Shown piece by piece: positions 44,706 through 52,778 of a stretch of DNA of 64,000 nt; positions within the stretch are counted from its first letter, which is position 1; each line of letters begins with the position of its first letter. This DNA is from Arthrobacter sp. fls2-241-R2A-200. Lineage in GTDB: Bacteria; Actinomycetota; Actinomycetes; Actinomycetales; Micrococcaceae. Below the pieces are notes generated by a model that was not told the origin of the DNA, did not search any database, and saw only the letters and a list, made by a program, of their open reading frames with translations. The DNA is taken from assembly GCF_030209745.1 (NCBI RefSeq), contig NZ_JARVRJ010000017.1:124001-188000 (forward strand). Direction: 5' to 3'. A program made the position numbers and the translations under genes.

Positions 44706-45809
44706 GTGACGAATTCTGCCGAACACAGCTGGACGCATGCCGGGCACGGCCTGCCCGAGTCCAATGAGCCTTCCCTCAACACCACTGCGATTGCCACGGG
44801 CCTCCAGCTACCCGCGGGTTTTGCCGCCATCGCCGGGGATGCCGAGCTCGGTCCGGCTATCACCACCAACCTTGCACGGGTGGAAAAGAAGCTCCGCGAA
44901 GCCATCTCCAACTCCGACCCCCTGGCTGATGCAACGTCGCGTCACCTGGTGGAAGCCGGCGGCAAACGCATCCGTCCACTGCTGACCTTGCTCTGCGCAC
45001 ACCTCGGCGATGCCTCGCGTCCCGAGGTAGTCCAGGCCGCCGTCGTGGTTGAACTGACCCATCTGGCCACGCTGTACCACGACGACGTGATGGACTCCGC
45101 GCCGTTCCGTCGCGGCGCTCCCACAGCCCATGAAGTGTGGGGCAACTCGGTGGCCATCCTCACCGGCGACCTCATCTTTGCCCGCGCCTCCATTCTGGTG
45201 TCCGAGCTCGGATCCCGCGCGCTCGGCATTCAGGCCCGGACCTTCGAGCGGCTCTGCCTGGGCCAACTGCATGAAACCGTTGGCCCGCGTGAAGACGAAG
45301 ATCCCGTGGACCACTACCTGTCCGTCATCGCAGACAAGACTGGTTCGCTGGTCGCTGCCTCGGGACAGCTGGGTGCGATCTTCGCCGGGGCCGATCCTGA
45401 CTTCGAAGACCTGCTGGTGGAGTACGGGGAAAAGGTAGGCGTGGCCTTCCAACTCGCCGACGACGTCATCGACGTCACCGGTGTGAAGGTCAAGTCCGGT
45501 AAATCCCCGGGCACCGACCTTCGCGAGGGAGTGCCAACCTTGCCCGTGCTGCTGCTGCGTCGCGACGCCGCCGCTGGAGATGCCTCGGCAACTGCGCTCT
45601 TGGGACTGATCGATGGCGACCTCTCCTCCGATGAGGCCCTGGCCGAAGCTGTGGCCGGTTTACGCGAGCACCCAGTCACCCAGGAGTCCTGGAAGATCGC
45701 CCGCCAGTGGTCCGCCGAGGCCGTCGCCGCTTTGGCGCCGTTGCCGGAGGGCGTTGTCAAAGCGTCGTTGACCAACTTTGCGCACGCAGTGGTGGACCGC
45801 AGCAGCTAG
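44706..45809 (+). CDS. Long-chain trans-polyprenyl diphosphate synthase (menaquinone side chain)
   Basis: 367 aa; longer than usual by an N-terminal extension of ~45 residues. The first aspartate-rich motif is LYHDDVMDSAPFRRG, the second QLADDVIDVTGVK; also EAGGKRIRPLLTLLC and HETVGPREDEDP. Adds isoprene units from IPP to give the C40-C45 tail for menaquinone. GTG start nine bases after menJ's stop. Ends at a strong terminator (45850-45889). Product length cannot be read from sequence. Confidence 0.93.
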   Translation: MTNSAEHSWTHAGHGLPESNEPSLNTTAIATGLQLPAGFAAIAGDAELGPAITTNLARVEKKLREAISNSDPLADATSRHLVEAGGKRIRPLLTLLCAHLGDASRPEVVQAAVVVELTHLATLYHDDVMDSAPFRRGAPTAHEVWGNSVAILTGDLIFARASILVSELGSRALGIQARTFERLCLGQLHETVGPREDEDPVDHYLSVIADKTGSLVAASGQLGAIFAGADPDFEDLLVEYGEKVGVAFQLADDVIDVTGVKVKSGKSPGTDLREGVPTLPVLLLRRDAAAGDASATALLGLIDGDLSSDEALAEAVAGLREHPVTQESWKIARQWSAEAVAALAPLPEGVVKASLTNFAHAVVDRSS

Positions 45810-45849
45810 TCCCATTTTTCACGCGGATTTCCCGCAAACTTTGACGCGG

Positions 45850-45889
45850 CAGGCGTTCGGACCCATCCATGGGCCGGGCGCCTGTTTTT
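45850..45889 (+). terminator. Rho-independent terminator after the polyprenyl synthase gene
   Basis: Arms 45850-45864 and 45871-45884 (outer CAGGCG/CGCCTG, inner CGGACCC/GGGCCGG with a small bulge) around ATCCAT, followed by T5 at 45885-45889. Confidence 0.8.
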
Positions 45890-46160
45890 CTGTGTGCAAG
45901 GATCCTGGGTCCTTTGAGCTGGACCTATCTTTTCGTGGCGCTTCTTTTGATGGCGCTTAAACGGAATGGCCCCGGGTCGCTGCAACGTTACGAGTCATAC
46001 GCTGCACCGAACCGGGACCACAATCTCCGTTCGCATCAGAACCACCGGAGGCATTTAGTGGATCCGTGAAAAGCTTATGACAGTCCTGTCACATATGCAA
46101 CTCACTGGGTCAACAATTCTTTCGCTGCCGCAGGGGGTTTACTGAAGACGCAAATCCCCC
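45890..46160. other. Gene-free gap with an orphan translation start and a small palindrome
   Basis: From the terminator to the first palindromic element I find no supportable gene. Two things stand out. First, GGAGG at 46047-46051 is followed at seven bases by GTG GAT CCG TGA, a good start site for a three-residue peptide, suggesting a lost or truncated gene. Second, TGACAG-TC-CTGTCA at 46078-46091 is a perfect inverted repeat (6-bp arms) that could be a regulator site for the nuclease gene at 46318. Confidence 0.4.
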
Positions 46161-46246
46161 TCCACCAACTTTGAATTTCGAGTGCCAAGGACACGCCGCG
46201 CCAAGGGTGTGTCGCAGCCAGGTTGGCCTTCAAAGTTGGTGGTGGA
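46161..46246 (-). repeat. Left copy of an ~86-bp palindromic element flanking the nuclease-like gene
   Basis: Outer arms CCACCAACTTTGAA (46162-46175) and TTCAAAGTTGGTGG (46229-46242) are perfect complements; an inner stem pairs GACACGCC (46190-46197) with GGTGTGTC (46206-46213). Its reverse complement aligns along its whole length with the copy at 47206-47293, including the asymmetric marker TCGAAAT (here as ATTTCGA at 46175-46181). The two copies are thus in inverted orientation. Confidence 0.8.
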
Positions 46247-46317
46247 AGTACACGGCGGTTGTCCACATACGACTATTCTCGTCCCCGTCTGGCTGCTCAG
46301 GACCCAAGCCTTGGCAT

Positions 46318-47187
46318 ATGGACATCACACAATTCCTGCGTACTCGGCACGGCGCTGCCACCATGGACTCGCTGCGAAAAGCGGGATTCACTCGTCGGAC
46401 CGTGGCAGCCGCGTTGGAGGCAGGTTCAATTCTTAGGCTGCATCGCGGCGTCTACGTAGTTGAAGGCGCAGCGCCCGACGTCGTTGCTGCTTTTAGGGCG
46501 GACGGCTTGATCACATGCCTTTCCGCGGCACGCTTTTACGGACTGTGGACCTTGCACGGGGACGAAGATCTGCACCTCAGCTGCAGCACCGGCAAGAAGC
46601 GGCGGCACGTGATCCATCATGGAGCATGCCTACACCCGCGCCACCCATACATGCCCGTCGCCGGGGTGGCCGATGTCTTGCTGCACGCCCTCAGGTGCCT
46701 TCCGGAGCTGGAATCGCTCGTGATGGTGCAGAGCGCAATCAGCCGGGCACTCCTGTCGACGGAATTCCTGAAGTCGAAGCTGCCCGGCAACAGGAATGGC
46801 AGGATCCGAAAAACCCTGGACTTGGTCCTGCCCCGGGCCGACTCCCTCTTGGAAGTGCTGGCCCACGCCCACTTTGCAAGGGCGGGCTTGCGAGTGCGCA
46901 TGCACGTGCCATTGGCCGGGGTGGGGGAGGTGGACTGCTTGGTCAACGAATGCCTGGTGGTTGAACTCGACGGCGGCACGCACCTTGAGGGGAAACAGGT
47001 CAAGAAGGACCAGTACAGGAATAACGCGGGCCTACGCGGCGGCCTGCTGACCCTCCGGTACTACTACGCCGACGTCGTTCATCATCCTGAGCGGATGGTT
47101 GCCGAGGTCCTCGCAGTTCTTCGCAACAGGGAGGGTGGACGCTACGCGCCGGCGAGATACGCGCCCGGGTGGGTTCCGCCGTCGTAA
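46318..47187 (+). CDS. AbiEi-like N-terminal and DUF559/Vsr-like nuclease-fold protein
   Basis: 289 aa. N-terminal ~60 residues: TMDSLRKAGFTRRTVAAALE and LRLHRGVYVV, a wHTH resembling the AbiEi antitoxin N-terminus. Central region DGLITCLSAARFYGLWTL, then HLSCSTGKKRRHVIHH, also AbiEi-like. The C-terminal ~100 residues resemble DUF559 (Vsr/restriction-endonuclease fold): GVGEVDCLV (Asp206), LVVELDGGTH (Glu216, Asp218), KKDQYRNNAGLRGG (Asp231, Arg234) and LLTLRYYYADVV. The acidic residues of a nuclease site appear intact. No cognate AbiEii toxin gene is adjacent, so this is not a classical type IV toxin-antitoxin pair. The gene is bracketed by inverted palindromic elements. The frame is open upstream to 46171, into the left element. 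Confidence 0.75.
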   Translation: MDITQFLRTRHGAATMDSLRKAGFTRRTVAAALEAGSILRLHRGVYVVEGAAPDVVAAFRADGLITCLSAARFYGLWTLHGDEDLHLSCSTGKKRRHVIHHGACLHPRHPYMPVAGVADVLLHALRCLPELESLVMVQSAISRALLSTEFLKSKLPGNRNGRIRKTLDLVLPRADSLLEVLAHAHFARAGLRVRMHVPLAGVGEVDCLVNECLVVELDGGTHLEGKQVKKDQYRNNAGLRGGLLTLRYYYADVVHHPERMVAEVLAVLRNREGGRYAPARYAPGWVPPS

Positions 47188-47205
47188 ATCCCTTGCTTCC
47201 GTACC

Positions 47206-47293
47206 GCCACCACCAACTTTGGCCATAAACTGCTGGCGACACGCACCCTGAACCGCGTGTCGGGGCCGGGTCGAAATGAAAGTGGGTGGTGGC
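47206..47293 (+). repeat. Right copy of the palindromic element flanking the nuclease-like gene
   Basis: Outer arms GCCACCACCAACTTT (47206-47220) and AAAGTGGGTGGTGGC (47279-47293) match at 14 of 15 positions; inner stem CGACACGC (47237-47244) with GCGTGTCG (47255-47262) is perfect. TCGAAAT at 47271-47277 fixes the orientation as opposite to the left copy. It begins 18 bp after the nuclease-like gene's stop and could also act as its terminator. Confidence 0.8.
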
Positions 47294-47366
47294 CGTACGA
47301 GTCCCCCAGCAAAACAGCCCCCGGCAACCCGGTAAAGGGCGCGCAGGGGCTGCTGAAAAGTGAAAC

Positions 47367-47789
47367 TTAGTCTTCGTCGTTGAACGCCCACTCGAACATG
47401 TCGAACACGAATTCCGAGAACGTTCCTTCTTCGCTCTTCCACTGGCCACGGGCGTTGTTACGGCGCCAAACGATGGGGTCCGGGATGCTGAGATCGGCGG
47501 TGCGGAAGCCCCAGGTGAATTGCTCGTCCTCGTCCTCGAGGAACATCAGGAAGCCTTCGTCGTCCACCTCGAGCTCTTCGGGGTCCCAGAAGTAGTGGTA
47601 AGCCTCCATGAGATCCTCGCAGCCACCCAATGCCTGGTAAAACTCGCGCAAAACCAGGGGGATGGTGAAGGAGTGTTCGGCGAGGGCGTCATCGAGTTCG
47701 TCCGGCGTCAGGCCGTCCTCTTCCTGCCATTCATCCTCGAGATACTTTGGGACCAGCGCGCGGAACTTCTCGAGGAACATGTCAGTCAT
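47367..47789 (-). CDS. Small acidic protein, possible SUKH (SMI1/KNR4) family
   Basis: 140 aa, very acidic (FWDPEELEVDDEG, FLEDEDEQFTWGF). The pattern FTIPLVLREFYQALGGCEDL followed by an aromatic segment resembles the SMI1/KNR4-like fold used by SUKH immunity proteins, but no polymorphic toxin lies nearby. ATG at 47789. Ends 74 bp from the right palindromic element. Function unassigned. Confidence 0.7.
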   Translation of the reverse strand: MTDMFLEKFRALVPKYLEDEWQEEDGLTPDELDDALAEHSFTIPLVLREFYQALGGCEDLMEAYHYFWDPEELEVDDEGFLMFLEDEDEQFTWGFRTADLSIPDPIVWRRNNARGQWKSEEGTFSEFVFDMFEWAFNDED

Positions 47790-47802
47790 GCTCTTATCCT
47801 AG

Positions 47803-48474
47803 CTAATCCCGGGCACCCGAAATTGCGCTGGGACCGCTGCCGGTGCGGTGCCATCCGCGGACAGCCAACGGCACATACCAACTGCGTCGCCAGGCCGTGA
47901 CGCGGAAAGCGAAGACGACGGCGGCCACGGCGCAAGCGGTCACTCCGCTGAAGAAGCCCAGATGCCACAACAACGTGGTCAGGCCGGCCCCCACAAAGGC
48001 AGGCAACGCGTAGATATCCCGGTTGTTGAACAAGGTAGGAATCTCGTTGGCCGTGATGTCGCGCAGCATGCCGCCACCCACCGCCGTGGTCACGCCGAGC
48101 AGGATCGCGGCGACAGGATTCATGCCGGCGGTTAGCGCCTTCAGCGTCCCGGTGATGCAGAACAGGGCCAACCCGCCGGCGTCGAACAGGGTCAAAAGGG
48201 ACGTAAACCGCTGGACGGAGGAGAAAAGGAAGTAGACCAGCATCGCGGCGAGAAGGGGCGGGGCCAGGTACGCAGGGTTGGTGAAGGCAATTGGCGGCCC
48301 GGCATTGAGAATGATGTCCCGGATGACGCCGCCGCCCAGCGACACGAGGGATGCCAACAGCACCGAGCCCACGATGTCGAATTGTTTGCGGGCGGCAAGC
48401 AGGGAACCGGACACCGCAAAGAAGAAGACGCCGACCAAGTCGAGCCACAGAAGGACAATGTCAATGGGAATCAA
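47803..48474 (-). CDS. TRIC-family (UPF0126/YadS) trimeric cation channel
   Basis: 223 aa, seven hydrophobic helices in two internally similar halves, each carrying the family's Gly-rich kink: SLGGGVIRDIIL and AVGGGMLRDITANEIPTLF. Bacterial TRIC homologues conduct K+ or Na+; physiological role unclear. The start is TTG at 48474. A neighbouring overlapping frame (47786-48448) is discarded because only this one matches TRIC. A basic C-terminal tail follows the last helix. Confidence 0.88.
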   Translation of the reverse strand: MIPIDIVLLWLDLVGVFFFAVSGSLLAARKQFDIVGSVLLASLVSLGGGVIRDIILNAGPPIAFTNPAYLAPPLLAAMLVYFLFSSVQRFTSLLTLFDAGGLALFCITGTLKALTAGMNPVAAILLGVTTAVGGGMLRDITANEIPTLFNNRDIYALPAFVGAGLTTLLWHLGFFSGVTACAVAAVVFAFRVTAWRRSWYVPLAVRGWHRTGSGPSAISGARD

Positions 48475-48537
48475 CTGAACGGGTTCTTTCTGGGTGCGGC
48501 TCTGAACAGATGCTTGCTCAACGTTACGCTAGCTCCC

Positions 48538-49236
48538 ATGAACAGCCCCGTTTTGATCGCCTGCGCCCACGGAACCCGGAATGCCGCCGGCCAAGCCGCC
48601 ATCCGTCAGGTCATGGCGGAGATTGAGGCCGCGCGTCCCGGTTTGAAGGTCTTGGAGGCCTACGTGGACGTGCAGGAACCGGAGCTTTCCGCCGTGGTGG
48701 CGGCCCTGCCCGAGGGGGCTGCCGCCGTCGTCGTGCCGCTTCTGCTGTCTACCGGCTTCCACGTCAAAGTGGACGTCCCCAAGGCGATTTCGGGCCGCCC
48801 GGAAGTAGTGGCCGCCAGGCCGTTGGGTCCGGACCCGCGCTTGGCCGAGCTGCTCGCCAGCCACCTGCGCGCTGCCGGCCTGGGGGAGAACGACGGCGTG
48901 CTGCTGGCTGCCGCCGGATCGTCACTTCCCGACGGCTCGGTGGACTCGGAGGAGCAAGGACGGCTCCTGGCCAAGCTGCTGCCCAACAAGGTCCGCGTCG
49001 CCTATGGTGCCAGTGCCCAGCCAACAGTGCCCGACGGCGTCGCCGCCTTGCGTGCCGAACTCGCCGCCGACGGCACACCAGGCAGGGTCTTCATCGCCTC
49101 CTACCTCCTGGCAACAGGCTATTTCCACGATCAGTTGGCCAAGGCCGGCGCCGACGTCGTGACTGCTCCGCTGCTGCCCTCACTGGTGTTATCGGAGATC
49201 GCGTTGGAACGGTTTGACGGCGTGGTCACTTCGTAA
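48538..49236 (+). CDS. CbiX/SirB-type sirohydrochlorin chelatase
   Basis: 232 aa with two chelatase half-domains. The first has LIACAHGTRNAAGQAAIRQV (catalytic His) and LLLSTGFHVKVDVPKAI; the second has LLAAAGSSLPDG and ASYLLATGYFHDQLAKAG. Inserts Fe2+ (or Co2+) into sirohydrochlorin; next to the siroheme-dependent sulfite reductase this points to siroheme synthesis. ATG at 48538. The reductase follows after 100 bp that contain its promoter. Confidence 0.9.
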   Translation: MNSPVLIACAHGTRNAAGQAAIRQVMAEIEAARPGLKVLEAYVDVQEPELSAVVAALPEGAAAVVVPLLLSTGFHVKVDVPKAISGRPEVVAARPLGPDPRLAELLASHLRAAGLGENDGVLLAAAGSSLPDGSVDSEEQGRLLAKLLPNKVRVAYGASAQPTVPDGVAALRAELAADGTPGRVFIASYLLATGYFHDQLAKAGADVVTAPLLPSLVLSEIALERFDGVVTS

Positions 49237-49300
49237 ATGCAAGGCCTCCGGCGCGTTCATGACGAAATGTTTCCCTAGGTGACTTAGCGTTTCCGGACCT

Positions 49301-49330
49301 TTGCTGACGAAATCTGGCCGGACCTACAGT
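49301..49330 (+). promoter_or_regulatory. Putative leaderless promoter of the sulfur assimilation operon
   Basis: TTGCTG (49301-49306), 18 bp, TACAGT (49325-49330). The ATG of the sulfite reductase starts only seven bases after the -10 box, so transcription would begin at or next to the start codon and the mRNA would be leaderless. No ribosome site is present to contradict this. Confidence 0.5.
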
Positions 49331-49336
49331 CGATGC

Positions 49337-51079
49337 ATGACAGATACAGCTGTAGCCGGTGCGTCGGCGGACACCGCAGTCCCGTCCCGCCCGGCGCGCA
49401 CCCGTCCCGCCGCCAAGCCCCACGGCCAGTGGAAGGTTGATGGCACCACGCCCCTCAATGCCAACGAAACGTGGAAACAGGACGATAACGGGCTGAACGT
49501 CCGTGAACGCATTGAATCTGTCTACTCCAAAGAGGGTTTCGACTCCATTGAAGGCACGGATCTGCACGGGCGCTTCCGGTGGTGGGGCCTTTACACGCAA
49601 CGCAAGCCCGGGATCGACGGCGGCAAGACCGCAACGCTTGAACCGCACGAGCTCGAAGACAAGTACTTCATGCTGCGTGTGCGCATTGACGGCGGCGCGC
49701 TGACCACTGAGCAGCTTCGTGTCATCGGCCAAATTTCCGTGGACTTTGCCCGCGGCTCTGCAGACCTGACTGACCGCCAAAACATCCAGTTGCACTGGAT
49801 CCGCGTTGAGGATGTGCCGGAGATCTGGCGCCGCCTGGAATCGATCGGCCTGTCCACCACCGAGGCTTGCGGCGATGTTCCCCGCGTCATTCTAGGGTCG
49901 CCGGTTGCCGGGATCGCCAAGGACGAGATCATCGATCCGACGCCGATCATCAACGAACTCGCCGAGCGCTTCATCGGCGATCCTGAGCTGGCAAACCTGC
50001 CTCGCAAGTACAAGACGGCCATCACCGGGCACCCGTCCCAGGACGTGGTCCATGAGATCAACGACTTCGCCTTGGTGGGCGTCATCCACCCTGAGCTGGG
50101 TGCCGGTTATGACCTCTGGGTCGGCGGTGGCCTCTCCACCAACCCGCGCTTGGCGGAACGGCTGGGCGTGTTTGTCTCGGCCGACGTCGCCGCTGAAGTG
50201 TGGCTCGGTGTCACCAGCATCTTCCGCGACTACGGCTACCGCCGCATGCGCACCAAAGCACGCCTGAAGTTCCTCATGAACGACTGGGGACCGGCCAAGT
50301 TCCGCCAGATCCTTGAAGACGAATACCTCGGTTTCAAGCTTCCTGATGGCCCGGCCGCTCCCAAGCCGACGTCTCCCGGTGACCACATCGGCGTCCATGA
50401 GCAGAAGGACGGCAAGTTCTTCATCGGCATGACGCCCACCGTGGGACGGACGTCCGGCGAGGCCTTGGTCACGCTGGCCGATACCTTGGAAAAGCACGGT
50501 TCCTACCGCCTGCGCACTACTCCTCACCAGAAGCTCGTCATCCTTGACGTGGCCAAAGAGCAGGTGGAACCGCTTGTCGCCGAGCTGGACACCTTGGGCC
50601 TCTCGGCCCGACCCTCCGTGTTCCGCCGCGGCACCATCGCGTGCACCGGCATCGAGTTCTGCAAGCTGGCCATCGTGGAAACCAAGGTCACCGCGGCAAC
50701 TGCCATTGCTGAACTGGAACGCCGGCTGGCCGATCTCGTGGAGACCAAGCAACTGCCCCAGGCACTGTCTCTCCACATCAACGGTTGCCCGAACTCCTGC
50801 GCTCGTATCCAGACCGCCGACATCGGCCTCAAGGGCATGATGCTGCCGACGCCCGACGGCGACCCCACCCCGGGTTTCCAAGTCCACCTCGGTGGCGGGC
50901 TGGCCAACAACGAGCGCGAGGAAGCCGGCCTGGGACGTACCGTCCGCGGCCTCAAGGTCACAGTGGAAAACCTGCCCGACTACGTGGAGCGCGTTGTCCG
51001 TAAGTTCGTGGCCGACGGCGCCGAGGGCCAGACCTTCGCAGAGTGGGCACTCGCCGCAGATGAAGGAGACCTTCAGTGA
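49337..51079 (+). CDS. sirA: Ferredoxin-dependent assimilatory sulfite reductase (SirA/NirA type)
   Basis: 580 aa, siroheme/[4Fe-4S] enzyme reducing sulfite to sulfide. Cluster cysteines lie in ACTGIEFCKLA and NGCPNSCARIQ. Two ferredoxin-like siroheme domains include RSWG-type blocks DLTDRQNIQLHWIRVEDVPE and LRTTPHQKLVILDV. Tyr86 (WGLYTQRKPG) and Cys178 (TTEACGDVPR) are 92 residues apart, exactly as Tyr69 and Cys161 of mycobacterial NirA/SirA, which form a covalent crosslink near siroheme and mark sulfite rather than nitrite reduction. ATG at 49337. The stop overlaps cysH by 4 bp. Confidence 0.93.
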   Translation: MTDTAVAGASADTAVPSRPARTRPAAKPHGQWKVDGTTPLNANETWKQDDNGLNVRERIESVYSKEGFDSIEGTDLHGRFRWWGLYTQRKPGIDGGKTATLEPHELEDKYFMLRVRIDGGALTTEQLRVIGQISVDFARGSADLTDRQNIQLHWIRVEDVPEIWRRLESIGLSTTEACGDVPRVILGSPVAGIAKDEIIDPTPIINELAERFIGDPELANLPRKYKTAITGHPSQDVVHEINDFALVGVIHPELGAGYDLWVGGGLSTNPRLAERLGVFVSADVAAEVWLGVTSIFRDYGYRRMRTKARLKFLMNDWGPAKFRQILEDEYLGFKLPDGPAAPKPTSPGDHIGVHEQKDGKFFIGMTPTVGRTSGEALVTLADTLEKHGSYRLRTTPHQKLVILDVAKEQVEPLVAELDTLGLSARPSVFRRGTIACTGIEFCKLAIVETKVTAATAIAELERRLADLVETKQLPQALSLHINGCPNSCARIQTADIGLKGMMLPTPDGDPTPGFQVHLGGGLANNEREEAGLGRTVRGLKVTVENLPDYVERVVRKFVADGAEGQTFAEWALAADEGDLQ

Positions 51080-51822
51080 CCGCTTCCCGGGCCGTCGCCC
51101 CGACTCCGGCACCCCGGCCCGCGCTGCGTTCACACGAAGAGCTCAAGGCCTTGGCCGAAGCCGGCGCCGCAGAGCTCGGCTGGAACGCCCCGGCGAGGGA
51201 CGTCATCGCGTGGGTAGCCCGTAACTTCGAGCTGCCCGCGGTGACCGTCGCCTGCTCCATGGCCGACGCCGTCCTGCCCGCCTTGGTCGCGGACCAGCTT
51301 CCCGGCGTCGACGTCTTGTTCCTCGACACGGGCTACCACTTCAAGGAAACGTACGAGACCCGTAACGAAGTTGCGGCGAATCTGCGCGTCAACGTAGTGG
51401 ACGTCCTTCCCGAGACCACGGTTGAACAGCAAGACCGCCTGCTGGGCAAGGACTTGTTCGCCCGGGATGCCGCCCAGTGCTGCGCGCTCCGCAAGGTGCA
51501 GCCGCTCCGCCGGTCACTTTCCGGCTACGAGGCCTGGTTCACCGGTGTCCGCCGCGATGAAGCCCCCACCCGCACCAACACTCCGGTGGTTACCTGGGAC
51601 GAGGGCTTCGGCCTGGTCAAAGTGAACCCCATGGTCGACTGGACGTTTGACCAGTTGGTGGAGTACTCCGAGGACAACATCCTTCCCGTCAACCCCCTCC
51701 TGAGCCAGGGCTACCCGTCCATCGGCTGCCAGCCCTGCACCCGCAAAGTGGCCCCGGGCGAAGATCCCCGCGCAGGCCGATGGGCAGGATCCGACAAGAC
51801 AGAATGCGGACTACACACATGA
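51076..51822 (+). CDS. cysH: Adenylylsulfate (APS) reductase
   Basis: 248 aa. Unlike enterobacterial PAPS reductase it keeps the [4Fe-4S] cysteines Cys135-Cys136 (AQCCALRKVQPL) and Cys218/Cys221 (GCQPCTRKV), so it should use APS directly; this fits the absence of cysC kinase from the operon. The catalytic Cys244 is in TECGLHT at the C-terminus. PP-motif-type nucleotide binding region AVTVACSMADAVLPALVAD. GTG start overlapping sirA (GTGA); its own stop overlaps cysD (ATGA). Confidence 0.95.
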   Translation: MTASRAVAPTPAPRPALRSHEELKALAEAGAAELGWNAPARDVIAWVARNFELPAVTVACSMADAVLPALVADQLPGVDVLFLDTGYHFKETYETRNEVAANLRVNVVDVLPETTVEQQDRLLGKDLFARDAAQCCALRKVQPLRRSLSGYEAWFTGVRRDEAPTRTNTPVVTWDEGFGLVKVNPMVDWTFDQLVEYSEDNILPVNPLLSQGYPSIGCQPCTRKVAPGEDPRAGRWAGSDKTECGLHT

Positions 51823-52778
51823 GCACCCAAACAACCAATGCGCCCACTCCCGGGGCGGTAGCTGCTGCTGCGGCTCTGCAGTCGACCCGCCTGAGCAGCC
51901 TGGACACGCTCGAGTCCGAGGCCATCCATATCATCCGCGAAGTCGTCGCCGAGTTCGAGAAGCCTGCGCTACTGTTTTCCGGCGGCAAGGACTCCGTGGT
52001 CATGCTGCACCTGGCCACCAAGGCATTCTGGCCGGGCAAGGTGCCTTTCCCTGTTCTGCACGTGGACACCGGCCACAACTTCCCTGAAGTTATCGACTTC
52101 CGTGACCGCACGGTTGAGCGCCTCGGCCTGAAACTGGTGGTCGGCTCGGTGCAGGAGTTCATCGACCGCGGCGAGTTGGCCGAGCGGGCCGATGGCACCC
52201 GCAACCCGCTGCAGACCGTTCCGCTCTTGGACGCTATCCAGCGGAACAAGTTCGACGCCGTGTTCGGTGGTGGTCGTCGGGATGAGGACAAGGCCCGCGC
52301 CAAGGAGCGCATCCTGAGCCTCCGTGACGAGTTCGGCCAGTGGGATCCGCGCAACCAGCGGCCCGAGCTGTGGAACCTGTACAACGGCCGCCACACCGTG
52401 GGCCAGCACGTCCGGGCGTTCCCCATCAGCAACTGGACCGAGCTGGACATCTGGCGGTACATCGAACGCGAGAACATCGAGCTCCCCGGTCTGTACTACG
52501 CGCACGAGCGTGACGTTTTCGCCCGTGATGGCATGTGGCGCGCAGTGGGCGAAGTTTCCCAGCCGCGCCCGGACGAGGAAGTCATCACCAAACTGGTGCG
52601 CTACCGCACTGTGGGTGACATGTCCTGCACCGGTGCCGTCGAGTCCGACGCCCGCACCGTGGCCGACGTCGTTGTTGAAGTCGCCGCCTCCACCCTGACC
52701 GAACGTGGCGCCACCCGAGCAGATGACCGCATCTCCGAGGCCGCCATGGAAGACCGCAAGAAGGACGGCTACTTCTAA
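51819..52778 (+). CDS. cysD: Sulfate adenylyltransferase subunit 2
   Basis: 319 aa, ATP-PPi pyrophosphatase fold. The PP-loop is LLFSGGKDSVVML; also VLHVDTGHNFPEVIDFRD, FGGGRRDEDKARAKER, RAFPISNWTELDIWRYI and the C-terminal RKKDGYF. Makes APS from sulfate and ATP with CysN. The ATG at 51819 is chosen (overlap ATGA with cysH) over an in-frame start at 51780. The stop codon abuts the cysN start. Confidence 0.96.
   Translation: MSTQTTNAPTPGAVAAAAALQSTRLSSLDTLESEAIHIIREVVAEFEKPALLFSGGKDSVVMLHLATKAFWPGKVPFPVLHVDTGHNFPEVIDFRDRTVERLGLKLVVGSVQEFIDRGELAERADGTRNPLQTVPLLDAIQRNKFDAVFGGGRRDEDKARAKERILSLRDEFGQWDPRNQRPELWNLYNGRHTVGQHVRAFPISNWTELDIWRYIERENIELPGLYYAHERDVFARDGMWRAVGEVSQPRPDEEVITKLVRYRTVGDMSCTGAVESDARTVADVVVEVAASTLTERGATRADDRISEAAMEDRKKDGYF

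Noticed and set aside
46318..47187. Classical AbiEi/AbiEii type IV toxin-antitoxin pair
   Set aside because: No nucleotidyltransferase toxin gene on either side; the C-terminus is DUF559-like rather than AbiEi C-terminal.
47316..47353. CAGCCCC/GGGGCTG inverted repeat after the nuclease-like gene
   Set aside because: Only 7-bp arms with a loop over 20 bases and no T run; too weak to call a terminator.
47786..48448. 220-aa minus-strand frame overlapping the TRIC gene
   Set aside because: Arg/Pro-rich and without membrane helices, whereas the frame at 47803-48474 matches the TRIC family.
49892..51133. 413-aa minus-strand frame opposite sirA
   Set aside because: GC-rich antisense shadow; no family motifs and fully overlapped by a clear sulfite reductase.
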